Part shown: piece after piece, positions 25,106 to 31,799 of the stretch
Numbering within the stretch: position 1 is the first letter of the stretch
Layout of the letters: every line of letters starts with the position of its first letter
Assembly (NCBI GenBank): GCA_041674265.1
Contig: JBAYWC010000001.1
Coordinates: 55,741-119,740, forward strand
DNA from: QYQL01 sp041674265
Lineage (GTDB): Bacteria > Verrucomicrobiota > Verrucomicrobiia > Chthoniobacterales > Terrimicrobiaceae
Direction: 5' to 3'
Length of the DNA stretch: 64,000 nt
Program-made: the position numbers and the translations under genes
Notes under the pieces: model-generated
Databases searched by the model: none
What the model saw: the letters and a program-made list of their open reading frames with translations, nothing else
What the model was told of the DNA's origin: nothing

Positions 25106-25480
25106 TTAAGCAAAGGGATTGATCGGCGTGATGCCATCAATGCCTGTAAAGTGAACACGAACGAACGTGTCTTTGACCAGATACTGCTCGGCTGTTTGAA
25201 GTTGGACCTCGATGTATGGGACGAATTGTTTCGTCTTCCACGCGAATCGGGTTGCGGGAAGTTGAAGCCATGCCGCCCGAAGCTCGTCGTGCGGAGCTTT
25301 CTGGACGCATTCGATTTTCATGATCTTGAAAAAATCAGCCGAGGAACGTGACGCGAGCATCCCGATGGGTGGCTTTTCACCTTGCGAGGCAGGTGTAGTC
25401 GGAGTTTGTGCGATCTCAACTGGATCAGGCGTAACAGCCTGGGCGGTGCCGCCGAAGAACAGTAGAAACGCGTGGATCAG
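25106..25480 (-). CDS. Putative small secreted protein, start uncertain
   Basis: The open frame encodes a hydrophobic, signal-peptide-like segment (IHAFLLFFGGTAQA, cleavage plausible after AQA). A ~105-residue mature region follows with FFKIMKIECVQKAP, FAWKTKQFVPYIEVQL and KDTFVRVHFTGIDG, which looks like a compact beta-rich domain. No ATG, GTG or TTG occurs in frame near the signal peptide; the coordinate given uses a CTG at 25478-25480. Either a rare start is used or the 5' end has been damaged. The 5' end lies about 50 bp from the divergent rnpB gene and overlaps its promoter region. Family not recognised. Confidence 0.45.
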   Translation of the reverse strand: MIHAFLLFFGGTAQAVTPDPVEIAQTPTTPASQGEKPPIGMLASRSSADFFKIMKIECVQKAPHDELRAAWLQLPATRFAWKTKQFVPYIEVQLQTAEQYLVKDTFVRVHFTGIDGITPINPFA

Positions 25481-25496
25481 GGCCTGCGGTGATCGC

Positions 25497-25523
25497 TTGC
25501 ATGAAGGGGATGCGTATTGTAAT
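25497..25523 (+). promoter_or_regulatory. Probable rnpB promoter
   Basis: TTGCAT (25497-25502) and TGTAAT (25518-25523), 15 bp apart, precede the expected 5' end of RNase P RNA by about six bases, the normal distance for a sigma-70-type -10 box. The spacing is short, so this is a moderate call. Confidence 0.5.
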
Positions 25524-25528
25524 CTTTT

Positions 25529-25957
25529 CTTCGATGGCGGGCGGCCGTTCTCCGGTTGCCGCAAGGCGGGCGGGGAGAGGAAAGTCCGGACACCACAAGG
25601 CGGCATGCCGCGTAGAACGCGCGGGAGGCCGGAACGAAAGTTCCGGCCGACGGAAAGTGTCACAGAAAACAGACCGCCTTCCTGCGCAAGCCGGAGGGCA
25701 AGGGTGAAAAGGCGGGGTAAGAGCCCACCGCCCCGGACGCGAGTCCGGGGGCACGAAAAACCCCATGCGGTGCAAGACAGAACAGGAGGACCCGGGTTGC
25801 CTGCCCGATCCCGAAGCGAAAGCCCAAGGTGACCTCCGGGTAATAGTCGCAGTCCGCGAGGACTGTCCCGCCCGAAAGGCGCGGGGCAAGACAAATGGCC
25901 GTCCAGGTTCCGGCGCAAGCCGCGGACCGGACAGAATCCGGCTTACAGCCATCTGAA
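25529..25957 (+). ncRNA. rnpB: RNase P RNA, bacterial type A
   Basis: Catalytic RNA that removes tRNA 5' leaders. The conserved core is plain. GAGGAAAGTCCGGAC (J3/4-P4 5' strand) begins near 25577. The GGGTAAGAGCCCACCG block of the P11-P12 region is near 25715. AGACAGAATCCGGCTTAC, the 3' half of P4, is near 25930. The ends pair as P1: TTCGATGGC at the 5' end with GCCATCTGAA at the 3' end, with one bulge. About 429 nt is normal for type A. It lies divergent to the small secreted protein gene and convergent with the gene at 26049. Exact ends are set by the P1 pairing. Confidence 0.95.
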
Positions 25958-25958
25958 A

Positions 25959-25998
25959 GCGGGGGTGCTCCGGCGGCGGGGCACCCCCGTCCATTTTC
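25959..25998 (+). terminator. rnpB terminator
   Basis: Stem GGGGGTGC (25961-25968) with GCACCCCC (25981-25988), extended outward by a C-G and a G-U pair, 12-nt loop, followed by GTCCATTTTCCC. It sits directly after the P1 helix of RNase P RNA. The U-tract is short, so termination may be partial. Confidence 0.6.
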
Positions 25999-26048
25999 CC
26001 GACAAAAACGAAGACAAAACACGGTCCGTGTTCCGCGACCCGAATCGC

Positions 26049-26435
26049 TTATTTGCCGTAGTTTTCCGGCTTCGCGCGGCGCGCGTCAATGAACGACTTC
26101 ACACAGAGCGCCAGAAAAACGAGCGAAATCACGCCCATCGAGATCTGCATGACCACCGCCACCGGCCTCGTGGCGGCTCCTGCCAGCACCAAGCCGATTT
26201 TCGGAAGCCCCATGCCAAGGCCTCCAAGCGTTCCGAATAAACCGAAGAGAGCGGCCACATGCATGGCATGCTTCCTCACTCCGGGACGGACGTGCGCCAG
26301 GATCCCGCACAAAAAGATAACCGTCCCGAAAATGGAGGGAATCAGCGCGGTGAAGTGCGTGGCCCCGGTCGCGATGAACGCGGCGACTCCGAGGGCATCG
26401 AGGACAATTCCGAAAATAATGGCGAGTTTTGGCAT
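26049..26435 (-). CDS. Four-helix hypothetical membrane protein
   Basis: A 128-aa integral membrane protein. From ATG 26435 it starts MPKLAIIFGIVLDALGVAAF and has four hydrophobic helices at roughly 3-24, 32-55, 62-80 and 85-112, with conserved-looking FTALIPSIFGTVIFLCG and GLFGTLGGLGMGLP. The tail is short and basic. An upstream ATG at 26456 adds seven residues of no clear value. I recall similar short proteins in Verrucomicrobiota and Planctomycetota but no named function. It is convergent with rnpB, and its upstream region holds a 40-bp palindrome. Confidence 0.7.
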   Translation of the reverse strand: MPKLAIIFGIVLDALGVAAFIATGATHFTALIPSIFGTVIFLCGILAHVRPGVRKHAMHVAALFGLFGTLGGLGMGLPKIGLVLAGAATRPVAVVMQISMGVISLVFLALCVKSFIDARRAKPENYGK

Positions 26436-26504
26436 GGCGTGGGGAATGTGGAGCAAAACCCACCCGAAGCAAGCGGGAACCGAGGCGGACCACCGGGTTT
26501 TTTT

Positions 26505-26544
26505 TCAGCAAATCATTGATGCGATCGCATCAATGATTTGCTGA
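26505..26544. repeat. Perfect 40-bp palindrome without spacer
   Basis: The 20-bp half-site TCAGCAAATCATTGATGCGA is followed directly by its exact reverse complement, centred on GCGATCGC. A run of eight T precedes it on the plus strand. It lies between the rnhC stop and the start of the downstream membrane protein gene, both on the minus strand. On that strand the stem is followed by A residues, so it is not a standard terminator. A protein-binding site or a cruciform-forming element is more likely. Confidence 0.9.
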
Positions 26545-26644
26545 AGGGGAACGGGAGAACGTGGGGAACCATCCCGGTCGCCAGTTTTTCGGGGGGGGGA
26601 GGAGGGCAGGCGGGAGCGTCCGTTTCCTCCTGGGCGAGATTTTG

Positions 26645-27574
26645 TCAGGATGCGTCCGCGAGGACTTCTGCGGCGGTTTTAAAGTGGGTTTTTGCATGTC
26701 GCTCCAAGGCGCCGGGGCCGGTGGTTTCGACAAGCAAACGGGCGGCGGATTTGACGGCTGCGGAGGCTCCCTTTGGCAGTTTGATGCGCGTGGATTTTTC
26801 CGCATCGGCGAGCCAGGCGATGAATTTTTCGCGGGCAAGGATCGAGGCGGCGGCTACGGCGAAGTCGGACTCGGCTTTTGTCCTTTGGTCGAGCTGGATT
26901 TTCCGGCCTTTCTCCATGAGCGCGCGTTCGAGGACGCGGACGTCGGCGAATTTGTCCGAGAGGGCGCGCGGACAGTCCGGACGCGCCTCGCAAAGATTTT
27001 CGATCACCCGCGCATGGCCCCAGGCGAGGAGGCGGTTGAGGTTTCCGATTTTCCGGTAGAGTGCATTGTAGCGGGGTGGGGCGACCGTCACCACGCTGAG
27101 GGGAGCCCCGGATTTCCTGATGGCGGAGGCGAGGTCACGGATCCGTTTGTCCGATCCGATCGCCTTGCTGTCCTGCACGCCGGCGTCGCGGAAAGTCTTT
27201 GCCAGCGCGGCATCGACATAGACACCGGCGATCACCAGCGGTCCGAAAAAGTCGCCCTTGCCGCTTTCGTCGATGCCGAAGTGCGGTTGGAAAAGTTCCG
27301 GCGAGTGGACCTCCTCGTAACCGAGTTTCGCCTCGCCGAGGATTTCCGGTTCCAGCACGAACGTGATGAAATCTTCGATTCCCTTTCCCTGAATCACCGC
27401 CTTCGGGCCTTTCTCGTAAACGGCGATATTGAGTTTGAGCTTTCTCGCCGAATAGAGCATGTAGGGCTTCTCCTCGAACTCGTAGCCTTGTTCTTTGAGC
27501 GCTTTGCGGAGGTGTTCCGCCTGCTCCGGGGTGAGGGGAGCCGTGTGGGAATGCAAAGTTTTTGCTGACGACAT
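26645..27574 (-). CDS. rnhC: Ribonuclease HIII
   Basis: Degrades RNA in RNA-DNA hybrids. The 309-aa length and two-part structure fit RNase HIII: an N-terminal TBP-like substrate-binding domain (about residues 1-85, with KLKLNIAVYEKGPKAVIQGKG) and a type-2 RNase H domain. The GIDESGKGDFFGPLV active-site motif begins near residue 97, DSKAIGSDKRI follows, and the C-terminal carboxylate is in KAESDFAVAAASILAR. ATG 27574 gives MSSAKTLHSH; the frame runs open further upstream through mutY but without relevance. It is divergent from mutY with 36 bp between starts. Confidence 0.94.
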   Translation of the reverse strand: MSSAKTLHSHTAPLTPEQAEHLRKALKEQGYEFEEKPYMLYSARKLKLNIAVYEKGPKAVIQGKGIEDFITFVLEPEILGEAKLGYEEVHSPELFQPHFGIDESGKGDFFGPLVIAGVYVDAALAKTFRDAGVQDSKAIGSDKRIRDLASAIRKSGAPLSVVTVAPPRYNALYRKIGNLNRLLAWGHARVIENLCEARPDCPRALSDKFADVRVLERALMEKGRKIQLDQRTKAESDFAVAAASILAREKFIAWLADAEKSTRIKLPKGASAAVKSAARLLVETTGPGALERHAKTHFKTAAEVLADAS

Positions 27575-27610
27575 GCTGTAATTCAGTTCGTAATCCCCTG
27601 TAGTGTCGAG

Positions 27611-28576
27611 ATGATATCGAAGCAAAACCTCGGAAAATTCCGCCGTTCTTTGCATGGGTGGTTTCGCAAGAACGGGCGCGATCTCCCGTGGCGGCGCAAT
27701 CGCGACCCCTACGCGGTTCTGGTCTCGGAGGTCATGCTCCAGCAGACGACCGTCGCCGCGGTGATCCCGTTCTTCGAGCGGTGGATGAAAGCGTTTCCTG
27801 ATGTGTGGTCGCTTGCCGTGGCAGACGAAGAGCAGGTCCTGAAGCAGTGGGAAGGGCTCGGGTATTACTCGCGTGCGAGGAATCTCTTGCGGGTTGCCAA
27901 AAGCATTGTGGCCGACAACGGGGGGGTGATCCCCGATCAGGTGCCGGAGCTTCTTTTGCTGCCCGGCATCGGGCCCTATACGGCGTCGGCCATTGCGGCA
28001 TTTGCATTCGATCAGCCCGCCGCCGTGCTCGATGCCAACATCATCCGCGTCGTCGCCCGGTTGTTCGATTTCCGAAAGTCCGTGACGGACGCGAACGGGA
28101 AACGGTTCATCGAGCAATCCGCGAGATCGCTCCTCCCGGGGAAAGGAGGCAACCTCCATTCTTCCGCGCTCATGGAACTCGGCGCGCTGGTGTGTAAATC
28201 CGGAAAGCCGGAGTGCGTGTCGTGTCCGGTGCGCGGGTTCTGCATGGCGGTGTCGCCCGAAAAAATCCCCTTCAAGGCCCCGCGCAAAATGGCGGTCCAC
28301 GAGCGGGATCTCCGCGTCTTCGCATTCGCGAATGGCCGGGTCTCTCTGGTGCGCTCTGTCGGCCCGCGCTGGAAAGGCTTGTGGCTCCTGCCTTCGGCCA
28401 CACGCGAAGGGAAGATGCTGATCGGGTTTCCTTACATCGTCACGAGGCACCGCATCCGCATGGAAATTTTCCGCGCCCGCCCCCGCGCAGGCTGGCAAAC
28501 CTTCGATCCCGCCCATCTGCCCCCCATGCCTACTCCCCACCGGCGGGCGCTGGCGATTCTTGTCGAGCGGGAGTAA
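27611..28576 (+). CDS. mutY: A/G-specific adenine glycosylase
   Basis: Removes adenine mispaired with 8-oxoguanine. The 321-aa product has SEVMLQQTTVAAV (helix with the conserved QQT), the helix-hairpin-helix LLLLPGIGPYTASAI at about 116-130 followed by catalytic DANIIRV. The iron-sulfur cluster CX6CX2CX5C is formed by CKSGKPECVSCPVRGFC near 197-213. A short NUDIX-like C-terminal domain (VGPRWKGLWLLP) reads the oxidised base and is shorter than usual. TAGTGT at 27601-27606, just before the ATG, may be a -10 box. It is followed by tag, another base-excision glycosylase. Confidence 0.95.
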   Translation: MISKQNLGKFRRSLHGWFRKNGRDLPWRRNRDPYAVLVSEVMLQQTTVAAVIPFFERWMKAFPDVWSLAVADEEQVLKQWEGLGYYSRARNLLRVAKSIVADNGGVIPDQVPELLLLPGIGPYTASAIAAFAFDQPAAVLDANIIRVVARLFDFRKSVTDANGKRFIEQSARSLLPGKGGNLHSSALMELGALVCKSGKPECVSCPVRGFCMAVSPEKIPFKAPRKMAVHERDLRVFAFANGRVSLVRSVGPRWKGLWLLPSATREGKMLIGFPYIVTRHRIRMEIFRARPRAGWQTFDPAHLPPMPTPHRRALAILVERE

Positions 28577-28658
28577 AGCCGGATCGCGGGCCAGGAGGCG
28601 ATGGCCCGACCTCAGCCATGGCTTCCATTGTTTTCCCCGGGCATGGTAAACATTGGCC

Positions 28659-29351
28659 ATGCCTGTCAAAAAATCGAACCAACCTGCGGAAAAAATCCGT
28701 TGCGCGTGGTGCTTGAACGATCCCCTTTATATCCGATACCACGACGAGGAATGGGGCTGTGCGGTCCATGACGACACGGTGCTTTTCGAGTTCCTCGTCC
28801 TGGAGAGTTTTCAGGCGGGATTGAGCTGGCTCACGGTGCTGAAAAAACGGGAGAATTTCCGGAAGGCGTTCGCCGGCTTCGACGCGAACAAAGTGGCGCG
28901 GTTCGACCGGAGCAAAGTGGAGAGCCTGATGCAGGACGCGGGCATCATCCGGAACCGCCTGAAGATCGAGGCGGCAATAAACAACGCCAAACGGTTCAAG
29001 GAAATCCAAAAAGAGTTCGGCTCGTTCGACAAATATGTCTGGGGTTTCACTGGTGGGAAAACCGTGGTGAACAAACCGCGCATCCTTGGAGACATCCCGG
29101 CGACGTCCGCGTTTTCCGACGCGATGAGCAAGGACATGGGGAAGCGCGGATTCAAGTTCCGCGGCAGCACGATCTGCTACGCTTTCATGCAGGCCGTTGG
29201 GCTGGTGGACGACCACACTGTCGGTTGCTGGCGGAAGACATCGACGGGAAAACCGCCCGCGCCATGCGTGCGCTCCTCGTCGCGCATTTTTCCCAGCATC
29301 TCCGCCGTGGAGGGATACGCGTCCTTCAGCCGGCTCGCAAAATCCTCGTGA
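28659..29351 (+). CDS. tag: 3-methyladenine DNA glycosylase I, with an anomalous C-terminal extension
   Basis: Excises 3-methyladenine. The 230-aa ORF has RCAWCLNDPLYIRYHDEEWG (zinc Cys and His) near residues 14-33 and VLESFQAGLSW with the catalytic glutamate near 49. The C-terminal zinc ligands are in VDDHTVGC near residue 190. Known Tag proteins end soon after this point. Here ~40 extra residues (starting RKTSTGKPPAP) follow, and they are antisense to a rubrerythrin-like remnant on the other strand. The native stop codon seems lost in a deletion that joined two convergent genes. ATG 28659 is preferred to a TTG at 28653. The catalytic core looks intact. Confidence 0.92.
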   Translation: MPVKKSNQPAEKIRCAWCLNDPLYIRYHDEEWGCAVHDDTVLFEFLVLESFQAGLSWLTVLKKRENFRKAFAGFDANKVARFDRSKVESLMQDAGIIRNRLKIEAAINNAKRFKEIQKEFGSFDKYVWGFTGGKTVVNKPRILGDIPATSAFSDAMSKDMGKRGFKFRGSTICYAFMQAVGLVDDHTVGCWRKTSTGKPPAPCVRSSSRIFPSISAVEGYASFSRLAKSS

Positions 29352-29430
29352 TCCGCGAATCATCTTCTTCGAGCGAAATGGCGAGGGCGAGGGCTTCGCT
29401 CGGTGAAAGGGCTTTGACCGATCTGGCCAT
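29264..29430 (-). pseudogene. Rubrerythrin/ferritin-like gene remnant with 1-nt deletion
   Basis: ATG 29430 opens MARSVKALSPSEALALAISL then EEDDSRI, a ferritin-like first helix. After the ATC codon at 29350-29352 the frame reaches a stop. Inserting one T there restores YEDFASRLKDAYPSTAEM and then MRDEERTH, the continuation of a diiron helix pair with EExxH, as in rubrerythrin or the N-terminal domain of VIT1/CCC1-fused ferritins. Similarity ends at the histidine codon 29264-29266, where the sequence becomes the antisense of tag. So the gene is frameshifted and truncated. Position after DUF2017 on the same strand suggests it was once the last gene of that operon. Confidence 0.75.
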
Positions 29431-29480
29431 GCCGATCTTGTGACGCCGTTGCCCACCGCAGAGCAAGGATCATTTTGAAG

Positions 29481-29954
29481 TCAGTCCTGCAGCTTCACGA
29501 GGCATTCCTGGAGGAAGCCGTAGAAGCTGATCTGGAACAGGGCGAGCGGGCGGGGATTCGAGGTGTCCGGGACGATCTCTTCGGCCATGTCTTTTTCCCC
29601 GAATCGGTTTTCCTCGGCGATGGCGAGCCGGGCCTGGTTGAGGGCGCTCAGCCAGGCGTCCGTGTGGTTCGCCGGAATTTGCATCGAGAATCCTTCCCCG
29701 AGTTCCGAGGCTCCGCGAAGGTCGGCCAGCACGACCTCGCGGGCCGAGAGAAATGCGGCATGGAGCTCGGGATGCACGAGGGCTTTCCAATCCTCGACAA
29801 GAAGCTCGTCCCGCGCCGGGTCCGGAAAGAACCGGCTTTCCGCGCGCGGATCCTCGGATGCGGCCCGGAGAGGGATGGCGTTCAACAGATCGAAAAGAAA
29901 CGGGGGGATTCCCTCGATGTCCAGAGCCCCTTCTTCTGTCGCGGTCAGTTTCAT
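29481..29954 (-). CDS. DUF2017 family protein
   Basis: A 157-aa protein of the DUF2017 family, which is often encoded next to clpS and presumed to act with it; function unknown. The product starts MKLTATEEGALDIEGIPPFL and continues with LLNAIPLRAAS, RFFPDPARDELLVEDW and HTDAWLSALNQARLAIAEE, then a hydrophobic FQISFYGFLQECLVKLQD end. ATG 29954 overlaps the clpS stop as TAATG, so translation is coupled. The plus-strand sequence here has open frames but with no family features. Confidence 0.85.
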   Translation of the reverse strand: MKLTATEEGALDIEGIPPFLFDLLNAIPLRAASEDPRAESRFFPDPARDELLVEDWKALVHPELHAAFLSAREVVLADLRGASELGEGFSMQIPANHTDAWLSALNQARLAIAEENRFGEKDMAEEIVPDTSNPRPLALFQISFYGFLQECLVKLQD

Positions 29955-30244
29955 TAATCCTGCGGGGCGGGTTCGAGGGTGGCGAGCAGGAGGTGGGCGT
30001 GAAATTGCTGAACGTAGAATTCCGCTTTCTCGCGGCCGCCGGTCCAGACGATCGAGCGGCCCTTGTGATGGACTTCGAGCATGTGCTTTTGCGCTTTGTC
30101 CTTGGAAAACCCCAGGACTTTTCTGAAGACGAGCGCGACGTAGCTCATGAGATTGACCGGATCGTTGTGGACCACCACATTCCACGGGGCAGCAACGCCG
30201 GTTTGCTCGTGTGTCTCTGTTTCCGGGATGTCAACGGGAGGCAT
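29954..30244 (-). CDS. clpS: ATP-dependent Clp protease adapter ClpS
   Basis: Delivers N-degron substrates to ClpAP. The 96-aa protein has the core WNVVVHNDPVNLMSYVALVF (residues 21-40), where the HNDPVN loop and the downstream acidic/hydrophobic pocket bind N-terminal residues. It continues with FRKVLGFSKDKAQKHMLEVHHKG, the ClpA-binding face, and ends AHLLLATLEPAPQD. ATG 30244 gives MPPVDIPETETHE, a typical flexible N-terminal tail. It sits five bases after the preceding hypothetical gene and is coupled to DUF2017. Confidence 0.95.
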   Translation of the reverse strand: MPPVDIPETETHEQTGVAAPWNVVVHNDPVNLMSYVALVFRKVLGFSKDKAQKHMLEVHHKGRSIVWTGGREKAEFYVQQFHAHLLLATLEPAPQD

Positions 30245-30249
30245 GGCGT

Positions 30250-30813
30250 TCAGGCGGCTCTGAGCAGGCGCGCGCCTGGTGGAATCTGCCGCAGGCAGTC
30301 CTCCACGCATGTCCAGAGCTTGGCGACAGGCGCCGCCCGCATTTCCAGAAAGACCAGCGCGGAGACCGCCATCCGGGGCGGAATGTGAAAAACCGCCGCT
30401 CTCGCGGAGAGAACCGTTGCGATGTGACCGGAGGATTTTCCGGATTCCACGGCGGCGAAGTAGCGCTTGAGCGCGCGCTCGGCGGCGGGCGGACGAAAAT
30501 CCATGGCCACGATGCGGCCTGCGGCGCGGCTGTTTCCGGCGGTGGGGCCTGCCAGTCCGGAGTCGAGTCGGGCATCGACTTCGAGGAGTTCCCGGAATCC
30601 GAAACTGCCTGCCGCCAGGTGCGCGGAGGAGATGGCGGGCACGAGGTGGTTGGCGAGCACGGACCCGCACCACCGGGCCCGCAACGATTCGTTCAGCGGC
30701 GAGGCCTGGTACGTCATCACTCCCAGCCGGTCCATGCAGGGCGCGCACATCCTTGCCGCGCGGAAAATCTCCGCGCGAATCGGATGGCCATCGGTTGGAG
30801 CCAGCTCGTGCAT
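30250..30813 (-). CDS. Hypothetical protein upstream of clpS
   Basis: A 187-aa soluble protein of unrecognised family. Visible features: a CMDRLG cysteine region near residues 23-30, FGFRELLEVDARLDSGLAG near 72-90, and a helical second half with MDFRPPAAERALKRYFAAVE and SALVFLEMRAAPVAKLWTCVE. It vaguely recalls helical urease-accessory (UreF-like) proteins, but I cannot support that. It is 110 bp downstream of pdxA on the same strand and five bases upstream of clpS, so it belongs to the same transcription unit. Confidence 0.6.
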   Translation of the reverse strand: MHELAPTDGHPIRAEIFRAARMCAPCMDRLGVMTYQASPLNESLRARWCGSVLANHLVPAISSAHLAAGSFGFRELLEVDARLDSGLAGPTAGNSRAAGRIVAMDFRPPAAERALKRYFAAVESGKSSGHIATVLSARAAVFHIPPRMAVSALVFLEMRAAPVAKLWTCVEDCLRQIPPGARLLRAA

Positions 30814-30923
30814 CGGGCTTGTTTAGCGTGAATCCGGCTTGGATGCCACGAAAGAAAGCAAGTGCAGTCCAAGGGGGGGGCGCATCTTCGAAAGTTGCAA
30901 GCTCGCAGGTCTGGCCGGGGAAG

Positions 30924-31799
30924 TCAGGTTAAGCGCCGGTTTCGCAACATCGCCGCAGCCAGATGGATCGCGGCCTGCATGCTGTCGGATCGCGCGACGC
31001 CTTTGCCCGCGATCCCGAAGGCCGTGCCGTGGTCGGGACTGGTTCGCACAAAGGGAAGGCCCAGGGTCACATTGACGCCCTGGTCGAACGCGTGAAGCTT
31101 CAGGGGAATCAGCCCCTGATCGTGATACATGCACAGGACACCGTCGTATTCGCCCGCGACGGCCTGCTGAAAAATCGCATCGGGTGGGAGGGGGCCGGAG
31201 AAAATCGCGCCCGCCGATTTTTCCAGTTCCCTCACGGCGGGAGAGATGATCTTGATTTCCTCGGTGCCGATGTCTCCTCCTTCACCGGCATGGGGATTCA
31301 GCCCCGCCACCGCGATCCTCGGGTGCTTGCATCCGCACTGCTGGAGAAAAGCCACCAGCAGGTTTCCGATCCGGACGATTTCCTTTTTGTCCAGGAGACC
31401 GGCCACATCTGCCAGGGGCACATGGACGGTGACCAAGGCGACGGTCAACCCTCCGCCGGTCAGGCACATCGCAAAGTTTTTCACCCCCGCCCGGGCCGCA
31501 AAGAATTCCGTCTGCCCAGGGAAATGACAGCCCACATCGTGCAGCGCTTTTTTCGAGACCGGCCCGGTGACCACTCCCTGCCAGCGGCCCGAAAGAAGGT
31601 TTTGCGTGGCGGTTTCCAGAGCCGCGACGGCTGCCCGCGCGGATTCCATGGTGGGTGATCCAGGTGTGTGGCCGGAGACTTCGCCGACGACCTCGAACTC
31701 AAAATCGCCGGGGAGATCGCGGGACGCCAATGCCGCCCGGATCACCTCCGGGCCGATGCCGGCGGGATCGCCGGAAGTAATGCCGATGACAGATTTCAT
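30924..31799 (-). CDS. pdxA: 4-hydroxythreonine-4-phosphate dehydrogenase
   Basis: Oxidises 4-phosphohydroxy-L-threonine in the DXP-dependent pyridoxal phosphate pathway. The 291-aa product has ITSGDPAGIGPEVI at residues 7-20, VVTGPVSKKALHDVG, the HFPGQTEFFAARAG region with the metal-binding histidine, then GLNPHAGEGGDIG and MYHDQGLIPLKLHAF with further zinc ligands. TSPDHGTAFGIAGKG is near the C-terminus. It is slightly shorter than E. coli PdxA. ATG 31799 overlaps the nadE stop by ATGA. Pairing PLP synthesis with NAD synthesis is reasonable because PdxA uses NAD. Confidence 0.95.
   Translation of the reverse strand: MKSVIGITSGDPAGIGPEVIRAALASRDLPGDFEFEVVGEVSGHTPGSPTMESARAAVAALETATQNLLSGRWQGVVTGPVSKKALHDVGCHFPGQTEFFAARAGVKNFAMCLTGGGLTVALVTVHVPLADVAGLLDKKEIVRIGNLLVAFLQQCGCKHPRIAVAGLNPHAGEGGDIGTEEIKIISPAVRELEKSAGAIFSGPLPPDAIFQQAVAGEYDGVLCMYHDQGLIPLKLHAFDQGVNVTLGLPFVRTSPDHGTAFGIAGKGVARSDSMQAAIHLAAAMLRNRRLT

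Noticed and set aside
30250..30813. UreF-like urease accessory protein for the gene before clpS
   Set aside because: Only a vague helical resemblance around residues 75-105; no urease genes nearby and no conserved UreF motif.
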